Shown here one piece after another: positions 7,992 to 15,380 of a stretch of 23,142 bases of DNA (positions are counted from its first letter, which is position 1; each line of letters starts with the position of its first letter). The DNA comes from JAVBSX01 sp031549145 (GTDB lineage Bacteria; Planctomycetota; Planctomycetia; Pirellulales; Thermoguttaceae), in the NCBI GenBank assembly GCA_031549145.1, contig JAVBQI010000143.1, forward strand, positions 1 to 23,142, in the 5' to 3' direction. The notes under the pieces are model-generated. The model searched no databases. It saw only the letters and a program-made list of their open reading frames with translations, and was not told where the DNA came from. Made by a program: the position numbers and the translations under genes.

Positions 7992-8057
7992 TCTCAGTTG
8001 GGAGAGCGTCTGGCTGGCAGCCAGAAGGTCATCGGTTCGAGCCCGTTATCCTCCACT
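7992..8057 (+). tRNA. 3' fragment of tRNA-Ala(GGC), likely attachment site
   Basis: The D arm (CTCAGTTGGGAGAG), a perfect anticodon stem (TCTGG/CCAGA) with loop CTGGCAG giving anticodon GGC at 8016-8018, the T arm (GGTTCGAGCCC) and the acceptor 3' strand ATCCTCC plus A73 are present. U70 and A73 fit an alanine tRNA. Upstream of the D arm the bases do not pair with the acceptor 3' strand and the usual T8 and R9 are absent, so the 5' end is missing. CCA is not encoded (ACT follows). A fragment of this size is what an integrase leaves at the far end of an element inserted in a tRNA gene. It is not expected to yield a working tRNA. Confidence 0.8.
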
Positions 8058-8100
8058 TCGACGTAAACCTAATAAAGACAACGGTTTGCGCCCCAATCTC

Positions 8101-8144
8101 AAACGGCCTTTGAGCTTACGAAAAAGCTCGAAGGCCGTTTTTTT
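8101..8144 (+). terminator. Rho-independent terminator downstream of the tRNA fragment
   Basis: A 15-base left arm (8101-8115) pairs with 8126-8140 with a single G-T pair, a ten-base loop, and a run of seven T from 8138. It was probably the native terminator of the tRNA-Ala gene before the element inserted. Confidence 0.85.
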
Positions 8145-8951
8145 GTCGCTTTTGGCAGCCGAAATCGCCGAAACTGCCAAATCGACATGACAGGAAAGGA
8201 CAGGAGATGACACGCTGCCAGTGAACAGGCGCGTGAACAAGAAATACGTCTCCCCTCCGTCGAAACCGGCGGAAACTCTACGAATCCCGGCCTCCGGCGC
8301 GGATTTTCCCACGGATCGCCTTCTGGGCGGAGCCTGACGTTTGTCGGCGCTCTCGAACCCCCCCTCTCTTGCCGCCCTGTCGCCCACGCTTCGCCCCAGT
8401 CGCGTTCCATTTCCGGGATCGGCCTTTCTCCCGACTTCCGTTCCCCCGGCCCACGTCGGCCCGTTTTCGCGGCGCCGTTTCTCTGACGAAAACCCGACAA
8501 AAAGTCGGGAAAACGTCAGGGAGATCGCCCCACCGGTTTGGTACGATGATCCGAACTCCCGGAAATCCAGAGGAATGAAAACCGAAACATTTTCCTTGCA
8601 AAATCCTTGCGAAAAACAAGGAAATCGCAAGGAAATCCCGATGGCCGGTCTGGTAAGATGTCCGGGGCATTGGTAACGCCAACGTTCCCAAGCCTCATTT
8701 TTGAAAAAAACGCCGTGGTTTTTATCACGAAACCCTTGAAAACACAGGGCGAAAATGGATGCGATCTTTTTTCCGATGGTAACGCAAAAAGTAACGTTGC
8801 GGAGAGCGCCGTCTGATAAAATCCAAGATCAAACAAAAACAAGCGCAACCGAGCGCAAGACCGAACGCTTGGGAAATATTCATTGGGTACAATGAAAGCA
8901 TGACGTACCCCGGACTGGGGAACCGGGTGCGGGGCTCTTTGGCAATCAGGT
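8145..8951. other. Non-coding flank right of the element
   Basis: About 800 bases with no credible gene. There is an eight-base inverted repeat TTTGGCAG/CTGCCAAA near 8151-8180, and a short direct repeat CCGGTYTGGTAMGATG at about 8533 and 8645. The middle is G/C-rich, becoming A/T-richer toward 8700. It resembles the spacers near the left of the window in composition, but I could not show shared repeats. Confidence 0.4.
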
Positions 8952-8999
8952 AGCGAAAAAATAAAAAAGCCCCTCGGAGTTGGCGGGACTCCGAGGGGC
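8952..8999 (-). terminator. Strong rho-independent terminator, minus strand
   Basis: A perfect twelve-pair stem (8969-8980 with 8988-8999, loop of seven) is followed on the minus strand by a T-rich tract (complement of 8952-8968). It closes the minus-strand MarR/flavoprotein operon 27 bases after its last stop codon. Confidence 0.9.
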
Positions 9000-9026
9000 G
9001 TGGGGATGTGTTTTAGAAAGAGGTTC

Positions 9027-9224
9027 TCAACGCGAGAGGTTGATCACGCACTTTCCCGTGCTCTCACATTGATGGCAACCCAGGCAACCGGCGATGGGTT
9101 TGTTGCCGATCCAGAAGAATTCACTGTCGACTCCCGCGTCGTTTAGCGCATTGGAGACTTCCTGTAGCGCTTGGTGAGTACAACCGTTTTGATGCGGACT
9201 GCCATTGACCAAAAGAACTTTCAT
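9027..9224 (-). pseudogene. Truncated iron-sulfur flavoprotein / NADPH-dependent FMN reductase
   Basis: Only about 65 residues remain of a family whose members usually have 180-220. The start (MKVLLVNGSPHQNGCTHQAL) is the FMN-phosphate-binding loop and first helix, followed by GCLGCHQCESTGKC, the cysteine cluster of this flavodoxin-like family. The reading then stops (CVINLSR) before the rest of the flavodoxin fold. AAAGGATCAAC directly ahead of ATG 9224 is a good ribosome site and decides this start over the ATG at 9239. The gene lies 54 bases behind the MarR gene and was probably the regulated enzyme, but half the fold is missing. A small cysteine-rich product is a less likely alternative. 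Confidence 0.75.
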
Positions 9225-9278
9225 TGTTGATCCTTTCATTTACGAGTGATAATTTCAAGCGTGAATTTGAAGGCTTCG

Positions 9279-9737
9279 CTATTCGTTTTCGTAATTCTTT
9301 CGCATATATGCCCGAAAATGGTTGGTATAAAGCGCCGCATTTTCGAGTAATGCGAATCGCTGTTTTTCGTCCAGCTTTCTCATTGCGTCGTTTTCCGCTT
9401 TTCCAATTTGAGGAATGACGCTTTCGGCGTATTTTTTGCCTTGTTTGGTCAAACGGATGAACTTATTTCGTCTATCCGACGCCGATTCGGTCAGCGTGAT
9501 GATGCCCTGCTTGAGAAACCCGGTAATAATGGCATTGACGGTTTGCTTGGGAAGAAACGTCACCTCGCAAATCAACTTTTGCGTGCATGTTTCCGGATTG
9601 TCGAAAATGACATTCAGGGCAAATAAACTGCTGTAGGGCATTCCAATGGCTTTGGCGTACTCACTGTAAGAACTTGTCAGTTCCCGCCATAACCGATAAT
9701 ATTCGAAAACCTGCTCCGTCACTGTATCTTTGCCCAT
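9279..9737 (-). CDS. MarR-family transcriptional regulator
   Basis: A 152-residue winged-helix regulator of the MarR type, usually a dimer released from DNA by small aromatic or oxidising compounds. The N-terminal helix (EYYRLWRELTSSYSEYAKAIGM) is for dimerisation. The DNA-binding part runs from about 45 to 100: a helix (YSSLFALNVIFDN), the recognition helix (FLPKQTVNAIITGFLKQG) and the wing (ITLTESASDRRNKFIRLTKQGKKYAE). AGGAG lies five bases before ATG 9737. An operator-like inverted repeat next to a near-consensus promoter upstream suggests self-repression. It is followed by the truncated flavoprotein gene, so the pair resembles redox-responsive MarR/reductase operons. Confidence 0.92.
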   Translation of the reverse strand: MGKDTVTEQVFEYYRLWRELTSSYSEYAKAIGMPYSSLFALNVIFDNPETCTQKLICEVTFLPKQTVNAIITGFLKQGIITLTESASDRRNKFIRLTKQGKKYAESVIPQIGKAENDAMRKLDEKQRFALLENAALYTNHFRAYMRKNYENE

Positions 9738-9803
9738 GTTCGCTCCTGATTTCCGGTCGGATTACAACCGCCCTTTGTCTTTTCTTATATTCGGCAATTT
9801 TAG

Positions 9804-9830
9804 TCCCAAACTTAACAGTCCCATTTGGGA
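9804..9830. promoter_or_regulatory. Candidate MarR operator
   Basis: TCCCAAA at 9804-9810 and TTTGGGA at 9824-9830 form an inverted repeat; the right part also forms the compact palindrome TCCCATTTGGGA (9819-9830). The site lies directly downstream of the -10 box, over the expected transcription start, where binding would block transcription of the MarR gene. Confidence 0.6.
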
Positions 9831-9832
9831 TT

Positions 9833-9861
9833 ATAATATTCGATGATTTCGTTCGTGTCAA
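9833..9861 (-). promoter_or_regulatory. Promoter of the MarR operon
   Basis: On the minus strand TTGACA (9861-9856) and TATTAT (9838-9833) are 17 bases apart, close to the sigma-70 consensus. TATAAT at 9835-9830 is an alternative -10 box with a longer 20-base spacer. Confidence 0.75.
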
Positions 9862-10066
9862 GTGCTATTTTGAATTTTTTGAAAACGCCCTTTCGGCAGG
9901 CGATGGACTGTCCCCTTCTCCCACCGTAACGCCCACGGATGGCCCCTGTTGCGTCTTCCCTGGTGACTTGGCCTTGGGGCGGGTTCTCGGCGCGAGAGGC
10001 CGGATCGGGTAGAATCATTGAAGCGAGGTTGTTTCCCGGCGGTGACAAAACATTGAATCGAATCCC

Positions 10067-10330
10067 ATGAAACAAAAGACATACAAAATCTGTCAAAGCT
10101 GTGCCATGCCGCTCAAGCACGATCCGCAAGGCAGCGGCACGGAAGCCGATGGCACGAAATCGCCGATGTTTTGCAGCTCCTGCTATCAGGACGGCAAGTT
10201 CACCGGCGAGTTCAAGACCGCTAAAGAAATGCAGGAATTCTGCAAGGCGAAACTCGTCGAGATGAAGTTCCCGCGAATCGTCGCCTGGCTCTTTACCCGT
10301 GGTATTCCCAAACTGGAACGATGGCAGTAA
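10067..10330 (+). CDS. Putative zinc-ribbon protein
   Basis: This 87-residue protein belongs to the small zinc-ribbon family whose members start CQSCGMPL and continue with a C-x2-C pair. Here the ligands are C9 and C12 (ICQSCAMPL) and C36 and C39 (MFCSSCYQDGKF), so one zinc site is complete. A helical tail follows (TAKEMQEFCKAKLVEMK). The biochemical role of the family is not known. No strong ribosome site precedes ATG 10067. It is the first of a closely packed plus-strand gene group; the next open frame starts within its last codons. Confidence 0.85.
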   Translation: MKQKTYKICQSCAMPLKHDPQGSGTEADGTKSPMFCSSCYQDGKFTGEFKTAKEMQEFCKAKLVEMKFPRIVAWLFTRGIPKLERWQ

Positions 10331-10935
10331 CACTGGAAGGGGAAATGACGAAGAACCTCCTCGAACTTTCAGCCCGCATGGAAAAGCGGGCTCGGGAAAT
10401 CGTCGATGAAACGGCGGTCGTCGACATTTGGCGGTCGGTCGGTGCGGAGGTCAGTCTGGTCGGTTCGCTGAAAATGGGATTGATGATGAAACACCGCGAT
10501 ATTGACTTTCACATTTACTCGTCGCCGCTGGACGTGTCGGTGAGTTTTGCCGCGATGGCGAAGCTGGCGACCAATCCCCGCGTTGAACGCATCGAATACG
10601 TCAATCTGATCCGTACCGGAGAAGCCTGCATCGAATGGCATGCTTGGTATCGTGACCGGGACGACGAAATCTGGCAACTCGACATGATCCACATTTTGAA
10701 AGGCTCGCTGTACGACGGATATATGGAACGGGTGTCGGATCGCATCCTGCAAGTCATGACGCCGAAAATAAAACGAACGATCCTTCAACTCAAATACGAT
10801 ACGCCCGACGAAGAAAAGATCGCCGGGATTGAATACTACCAAGCCGTGATCCAGGGCGGCGTCATCGATTACGATGAATTCGTCCGGTGGAGAAAAACCC
10901 ATCCGCTCGACGGCGTTCTTCAATGGATGCCGTGA
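10321..10935 (+). CDS. Nucleotidyltransferase-fold protein
   Basis: The protein shows the minimal polymerase-beta-type nucleotidyltransferase signature: G48-S49 in LVGSLKMGLMMKHRDIDFH, with metal-binding D60 and D62, and a third aspartate D121 in IWQLDMIHIL. The later part is helical (KIKRTILQLKYD, IAGIEYYQAVIQGGV). All three acidic residues are present, so an active nucleotidyl-transferring enzyme is plausible. The substrate is unknown: an antibiotic, a small metabolite or another protein are all possible. ATG 10321 overlaps the previous stop codon by ten bases. The in-frame ATG at 10345 behind GGAAGGGG (10335-10342) is an equally good start, giving 196 residues. Confidence 0.75.
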   Translation: MAVTLEGEMTKNLLELSARMEKRAREIVDETAVVDIWRSVGAEVSLVGSLKMGLMMKHRDIDFHIYSSPLDVSVSFAAMAKLATNPRVERIEYVNLIRTGEACIEWHAWYRDRDDEIWQLDMIHILKGSLYDGYMERVSDRILQVMTPKIKRTILQLKYDTPDEEKIAGIEYYQAVIQGGVIDYDEFVRWRKTHPLDGVLQWMP

Positions 10936-10963
10936 TTCTTCCGACGATCATTTTCACAAAACG

Positions 10964-11749
10964 ATGATACGCAAATTGATCGAACAAGACCGCGAGACGG
11001 TTCTCGCCTATCTCTCCGCTGAACCGGCCCATGTGACGTTTTTCGTCGCCGATATCCGCGATTACGGTTTCGACGATCCTCGCTTCCTTTTGTGGGGATC
11101 GCCCACGCCAGAGGGCCGAGAACCGTTCGAGTACGTTTTCTGTTTGTTTTATAGCTGCGTTCACGTCTACTCGAAGTTCAGCTCGGTCGACGTCGCCGCG
11201 ATCTGCCGGTTCCTCAATGAAAACAAGATCGACTTCAAAATGATCGCGGGCAAGGAATTGCTCGTCGAGCCGTTTACGAAAAGCATTGCCTTTCAAAGCG
11301 AACATCGTTGCTACCTTGCTGAGTTGAGACGGGAGAATTTCGTTCCACACGGCGATGAGCATATCGCCGTCGAATGGGCGACAGTGCAAGACGCCGAAGA
11401 AATCCTGCGGCTCCGTGCGAGCATGCCGGAGTTCCGTGATTTCATGATGCCGCTCGAACAGCTTGTCGACATGCTCGCGACCGGCAAAGGAAGGGTGCTG
11501 AACGTCCGTGAAAATGGTCGCATCGTCGCTTCGGCAACGGAAAGCTGTCTGGGCCGAATCGGTTACGTTTGCACCGATCCAGCGTTCCGGGGACGCGGTT
11601 ACGCCTCCGTGCTGGTCTCGAAACTGTCGGAAATCCTCCTTGCGGAAGGAGCCGTTCCGAACCTTGCCTTCGAAAACCCGGCGGCGGGGAGCATTTACCG
11701 ACGCCTCGGTTTTCAAGAAGTCGGAAGGACCGCCGTGTTTTCAAAATGA
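10964..11749 (+). CDS. GNAT-family N-acetyltransferase, two-part
   Basis: From ATG 10964 the protein has 261 residues; an earlier in-frame ATG would run into the previous gene. The first half (MIRKLIEQDRETVLAYLSAE, then FRLLWGS-like and FCLFYSCVHVYSKF stretches) looks like a degenerate GNAT-like domain. The second half has an acetyl-CoA-binding motif A: IGYVCTDPAFRGRGYASVLV, with NLAFENPAAGSIYRRLGFQEV as the closing motif. It transfers an acetyl group from acetyl-CoA to an unknown amine. Spacing is 28 bases from the gene before and 7 to the one after, so it lies within the operon. Confidence 0.85.
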   Translation: MIRKLIEQDRETVLAYLSAEPAHVTFFVADIRDYGFDDPRFLLWGSPTPEGREPFEYVFCLFYSCVHVYSKFSSVDVAAICRFLNENKIDFKMIAGKELLVEPFTKSIAFQSEHRCYLAELRRENFVPHGDEHIAVEWATVQDAEEILRLRASMPEFRDFMMPLEQLVDMLATGKGRVLNVRENGRIVASATESCLGRIGYVCTDPAFRGRGYASVLVSKLSEILLAEGAVPNLAFENPAAGSIYRRLGFQEVGRTAVFSK

Positions 11750-11756
11750 AATTGTC

Positions 11757-12551
11757 ATGAGTCACACCGATTACCTGGAGATCAACCGCCGGGCGTGGAA
11801 TTGGAAGACCGGCCTTCATTGCAAGTCGCGGTTTTACGACGTCGACGGATTTCTCGCCGGACGGGGTTCCCTCAACGAAATCGAGACGAATATTCTCGGT
11901 GACGTTCACGGTAAGTCGATCCTGCATTTGCAATGTCATTTCGGGCAGGATTCCCTGTCGCTCGCCAGACACGGCGCGAAGGTTGTCGGCGTCGATCTGT
12001 CCGATGCCGCCATTGAAAAAGCGAAAGAGTTGAACCGAACTCTCAGTCTTGACGCGGAATTTATCTGCTGCGACATTTACGATTTGCCGAACCGACTCGA
12101 TACGAAATTCGATATCATCTTCACTTCCTACGGCATTCTCGGTTGGTTGCCTGACCTCAACCGCTGGGCCGGTGTCGTCTCGCATTTCATGAAACCGAAC
12201 GGTCTGTTCGTGCTGGTCGAGTTCCACCCGGTCGCCTGGATGTTCGACCCCGATTTCAAGAAGATCGACTATCCGTATTCGTCGCAAGAGCCGATCGTCG
12301 AGGAAACGGGGACCTACACCGACGCCCAAGAGGACACGGTGATGCCGACCGTCACTTGGAATCACGGTATCGGCAAGGTCGTCACGGCGTTGGCGAAACA
12401 GAGGATCATCGTCGAGGAACTTGCCGAGTACGATTATTCCCCGTATGATATTTTTCACGGAGCCGTGGAAAGCGAACCGGGTCGTTTTCGACTTTTCGAC
12501 GGCAAGATTCCACTCGTGTACTCGCTTGTAGGTCGACCGGAAAGACTGTGA
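11757..12551 (+). CDS. Class I SAM-dependent methyltransferase
   Basis: A 264-residue methyltransferase of the small-molecule type. Motif I is ILHLQCHFGQDSLSLARHGA (residues 55-74), with the acidic residue that binds the SAM ribose at D80 (VVGVDLSDAAIEKAKEL). FICCDIYDL is the next strand, FDIIFTSYGILGWL motif IV, and LFVLVEFHPVAWMFD the post-motif strand. The N-terminus (YLEINRRAWNWKT) is like that of other members of this family. Its substrate is not predictable. It begins 7 bases after the GNAT gene, and its stop codon overlaps the GTG that could start the next gene. Confidence 0.9.
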   Translation: MSHTDYLEINRRAWNWKTGLHCKSRFYDVDGFLAGRGSLNEIETNILGDVHGKSILHLQCHFGQDSLSLARHGAKVVGVDLSDAAIEKAKELNRTLSLDAEFICCDIYDLPNRLDTKFDIIFTSYGILGWLPDLNRWAGVVSHFMKPNGLFVLVEFHPVAWMFDPDFKKIDYPYSSQEPIVEETGTYTDAQEDTVMPTVTWNHGIGKVVTALAKQRIIVEELAEYDYSPYDIFHGAVESEPGRFRLFDGKIPLVYSLVGRPERL

Positions 12552-13675
12552 ACGAAAAAATGAGAAAAGAATTCATCTGTCACTGCGGAACCGTGTTGCT
12601 CGTTTGCGCTTGCCTCGCTTCCATTTCTCAAGCGAAGGAAACGCCGGATTGGGTGGAGGTCAGTGCCGACAAGACGCATTTCGTGAACAAGACGGCGGGC
12701 GAACCTATTCTGTTCTGGGGCGCGAACTACGATCACGACACGAAATCGCGGTTGATGGACGACTATTGGGCGGACGAATGGGACACCGTCGTCCAAGATT
12801 TCGACGAAATGAAAGACTTGGGACTGAATGTCGTGCGTATCCATTTGCAGGTCGGCCGGTTTATGGATTCCGCGACGCAACCCAATGGGCAAGCCTTGGA
12901 ACGGCTGTCCCGATTGGTCCAAGTCGCCGAATCGCGGGGCTTGTATCTCTATATCACTGGGTTGGCATGCTACAAAAAAACGAATATTCCCGCCTGGTAT
13001 GATGCGCTGGACGAAGAAGGCCGTTGGACCGCTCAATCCGTGTTCTGGAAACATGTCGCGCGTACCTGTGCTTCGAGCCCCGCCGTCTTTTGCTATGATT
13101 TGATGAATGAGCCGATCGTGCCGGGTGAACCGACCGACGATTGGCTGACGCCGGAAGGGTTCGGCGATTTCTTTTTCGTGCAAAAGATCACACGAACACC
13201 GAACGGAAGAAAATCACACGAAATCGCGAAGGCGTGGGTCGACCGCTTGGTTGCGGCGATCCATTCCGAAGACAAACGCCACTTGATCACGGTCGGCGTC
13301 ATTCCGTGGGCGACGGTTTGGCCGAACGCGAAGCCATTGTTTTACGACCCGGTCGTTTCGGAGAATCTGGATTTCGTGAGCGTCCATTTCTACCCGGAGA
13401 AAGGTGAAGTCGACAAGGCGCTTCAAGCACTCAATGTCTATGCCATCGGCAAGCCTTTGGTGATTGCCGAGATGTTCCCGTTGAAATGCAGTATCGAAGA
13501 GATGGACCGCTTCATCGACGGATCGAAACCGATCACTCAAGGATGGATCAGTTTCTACTGGGGCAAAACCGTTGAAGAATACGCGAAAATGTCGTCGCCG
13601 GCAATCGGCGACCTCATCACGAAAGAGTGGTTGGAGTATCTCAAATCAAAGCGACCGGATGTATGCCCAAAATGA
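12548..13675 (+). CDS. Secreted glycoside hydrolase, GH5-like
   Basis: A 375-residue (GTG 12548) or 371-residue (ATG 12560) protein with a signal peptide: basic MRKEF, hydrophobic GTVLLVCACLASI, and an SQA-KE cleavage site near residue 29. The rest fits a (beta/alpha)8 clan GH-A hydrolase: VVRIHLQVGRF with R97, FCYDLMNEP with N187 and the acid/base E188, VSVHFYP with H280 and Y282, VIAEMFP with nucleophile E308, and a tryptophan near 338 (ISFYWGK). All catalytic positions of GH5-type enzymes are there. It should act outside the cytoplasm on a beta-linked glycan, probably of the mannan or glucan type, but the specificity cannot be read. It stands oddly among cytosolic small-molecule enzymes. 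Confidence 0.88.
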   Translation: MNEKMRKEFICHCGTVLLVCACLASISQAKETPDWVEVSADKTHFVNKTAGEPILFWGANYDHDTKSRLMDDYWADEWDTVVQDFDEMKDLGLNVVRIHLQVGRFMDSATQPNGQALERLSRLVQVAESRGLYLYITGLACYKKTNIPAWYDALDEEGRWTAQSVFWKHVARTCASSPAVFCYDLMNEPIVPGEPTDDWLTPEGFGDFFFVQKITRTPNGRKSHEIAKAWVDRLVAAIHSEDKRHLITVGVIPWATVWPNAKPLFYDPVVSENLDFVSVHFYPEKGEVDKALQALNVYAIGKPLVIAEMFPLKCSIEEMDRFIDGSKPITQGWISFYWGKTVEEYAKMSSPAIGDLITKEWLEYLKSKRPDVCPK

Positions 13676-13714
13676 AACCGCAGGGGCTGAGCATCGTAAC
13701 ACAGATAACTTTTC

Positions 13715-14662
13715 ATGCCGATCAACGTTGAAATCAAGGTGCGTCTTTCGAATTTGCCAAAGTCGCCGCAGGAGATCGAAGAAATCGTCCGCAATCATGC
13801 CAAGAATGAAGGCATGATTCTGAAACAGAGCGACACGTTCTACAACGTACAGGAGTGTCGGCTCAAGCTCCGTCTTCAAGGCGACGGAACGGGCGACTTG
13901 ATCCGATACCACCGCACCGTCCAATCCGGTATCAACGTATCGCGGTATGAACGAGAATTCGTCGATTCGTCGGAAGAAAAACATGCGGAAATGGTGAATC
14001 GGTACGGGATCAAGGGAATTGTCAGGAAGAAGCGGAAGCTCTATCTGGTTGACGGAACGCGATTTCATTTCGACTGCGTGGAAGGACTCGGTGACTTTCT
14101 CGAAGTCGAAATCGTGCTTCAAAATGAGGACGAAATCGGCACCGGACTCGCCGAAGCCCGCCGATGGATGGAAACGCTTGGCATTAACGAGGATATGATG
14201 ATCCGTTCAACTTACGAAGATATGTTGACAAAAATCGAATCAGTAACCCCCGCCGACTTCCCGGAAATCGTCGACGTATGGGAGGCATCCGTCCGGGCGA
14301 CGCACGATTTTCTAAGCGAATCGGACATTCAATATCTCAAGCCGCTCATTCTGAACGAATACTTGAAGGCGGTCGAACTGTTCTGTATTCGAGAGGAGGG
14401 AAAAATTCTCGGCTTCCTCGGTCTGTCACCGGACAAGATCGAAATGCTTTTTGTCCGCCCCGATGCTCGCGGCAAAGGGGTTGGCAAAAACCTGGCGCGG
14501 TTTGCGATCTATGAAAAAGGAATCCGCAAGGTCGACGTCAACGAGCAGAACCCGCAAGCGGTCGGTTTTTACAAACACATTGGCTTCGAAGTCGTAAGCC
14601 GATCGCCGCTTGATCCGCAAGGAAAGCCGTTTCCGATTCTTTCGATGGAACTGAAAAAATGA
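13715..14662 (+). CDS. CYTH-domain protein fused to a GNAT acetyltransferase
   Basis: A 315-residue fusion. Residues 1-172 are a CYTH (CyaB/thiamine-triphosphatase) domain, which binds triphosphorylated compounds in a tunnel of acidic and basic residues. Seen are NVEIKVRL at the start (E6 and K8; the first Glu of the usual ExExK is Asn), LKLR (K51, R53), IRYHR, VRKKRKLY, FHFDCVEGLG and FLEVEIVL (E130, E132). Residues 173-315 are a GNAT domain of the YjaB-like kind: DFPEIVDVWEASVRATHDFL, MLFVRPDARGKGVGKNLARF (acetyl-CoA loop R252-G257) and NPQAVGFYKHIGFEVV. The open frame is continuous between the halves. ATG 13715 lies 39 bases after the GH5 gene; the stop overlaps the next start (ATGA). Confidence 0.88.
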   Translation: MPINVEIKVRLSNLPKSPQEIEEIVRNHAKNEGMILKQSDTFYNVQECRLKLRLQGDGTGDLIRYHRTVQSGINVSRYEREFVDSSEEKHAEMVNRYGIKGIVRKKRKLYLVDGTRFHFDCVEGLGDFLEVEIVLQNEDEIGTGLAEARRWMETLGINEDMMIRSTYEDMLTKIESVTPADFPEIVDVWEASVRATHDFLSESDIQYLKPLILNEYLKAVELFCIREEGKILGFLGLSPDKIEMLFVRPDARGKGVGKNLARFAIYEKGIRKVDVNEQNPQAVGFYKHIGFEVVSRSPLDPQGKPFPILSMELKK

Positions 14663-15213
14663 CTCGCACATTGAAACTCAGTATGTACGCCGCGATCAGT
14701 CTCGACGGATTCATCGCCAGCCCGGACGGTAATATCGACTGGCTGACCGAGCACGGTTCGCAAGACGATCTCGAAAACGACGACGGCTACAAGGAATTCC
14801 TCGGTTCCGTCGACGCCCTTGTCATGGGCGGCAAGACGTACCGCCAAGTCCTGACTTTCGGCGATTGGCCGTATTCCGGAAAGAAATGCGTCGTTGTTTC
14901 ACGCTCGGGATCAAAAACGAATTTGCCGAACGTTTCCTTCACCGCCGATTCGCCGGAACAAATCGTCGAGTGTCTGCAAAACGAGGCCTGCCGCCACGTT
15001 TGGGTGATGGGCGGCGGCGAGATTCACTCGCTGTTTCTTCGGGCCGGATTGATCGACGAAATGCGAATCTTCGTGATGCCGAAAATCCTCGGCGAAGGAA
15101 TTCCGCTGTTCGTCCCGCCGGTTCCCGACGTCCGTTGGAAACTGCTGAGCCAGAAAGAATGGCAGGCGAATATCGTCGAACTGCGGTATCAGCGAGCGGA
15201 TATTCCGTCATGA
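14659..15213 (+). CDS. RibD C-terminal / dihydrofolate-reductase-like protein
   Basis: A 184-residue reductase-fold protein of the family widely annotated as dihydrofolate reductase family protein, related to the C-terminal domain of RibD. The start MYAAISLDGFIASPDGNIDWL carries the substrate-side loop, DALVMGGKTYRQVL the NADPH-side glycine motif, VWVMGGGEIHSLFLRAGLID the second glycine motif, and RIFVMPKILGEGIPLF the strand typical of this family. It probably reduces a pterin- or flavin-precursor-like compound with NADPH, but no member-specific substrate can be given. It overlaps the fusion gene by four bases, and its TGA overlaps the ATG of a decayed gene start at 15210. Confidence 0.9.
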   Translation: MTRTLKLSMYAAISLDGFIASPDGNIDWLTEHGSQDDLENDDGYKEFLGSVDALVMGGKTYRQVLTFGDWPYSGKKCVVVSRSGSKTNLPNVSFTADSPEQIVECLQNEACRHVWVMGGGEIHSLFLRAGLIDEMRIFVMPKILGEGIPLFVPPVPDVRWKLLSQKEWQANIVELRYQRADIPS

Positions 15214-15277
15214 GTCTCTGGACGCTTCACCCCGAAATCTCTTGACACCAAGTGTTCGCTGTCTGGCGGGAAAGGGC
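15210..15277 (+). pseudogene. Decayed 5' fragment of a pyrimidine-dimer-glycosylase-family gene (copy A)
   Basis: ATG 15210 starts MSLWTLHPEIS and stops at once; past small gaps the DNA still reads TCTGGCGGGAAAGGG (VWRE in the intact gene). It matches the first 70 bases of the complete gene at 17347, with substitutions and lost bases. Resemblance ends near 15277. It is the oldest of the three copies. Confidence 0.7.
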
Positions 15278-15380
15278 TAATCGTGAAAAATCATTGAAAC
15301 AGTTGCTTTTCTCGTCCACCATTCAAGTCATGCACCACGACATCAACGATTGACCACTCATTTCTTACGAGGAATTAGTC

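Larger units (their letters stand above)
1..8057. mobile_element. Right-hand part of an integrative element in a tRNA-Ala gene
   Basis: The segment holds a tyrosine integrase (3420-4733), small genes of unknown role separated by long non-coding spacers, and a restriction-modification and Vsr module. It ends in a 3' fragment of tRNA-Ala(GGC) whose acceptor 5' half is missing (7992-8057). Such a fragment is the classical mark left where an integrase recombined within a tRNA gene; the rebuilt complete tRNA stands at the other end. No complete tRNA-Ala is visible to the left, so the left end is inferred to lie outside the window. The right boundary is seen directly; the assignment of everything to its left to one element is inference. 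Confidence 0.6.

Noticed and set aside
8046..8848. Open frames of 110-194 codons, mostly minus strand, right of the tRNA fragment.
   Set aside because: Arginine- and proline-rich low-quality translations running through the tRNA terminator or repeats; no family resemblance.
11442..12458. Long minus-strand open frames (up to 338 codons) opposite the GNAT and methyltransferase genes.
   Set aside because: They are mirror readings of well-supported plus-strand genes with clear motifs.
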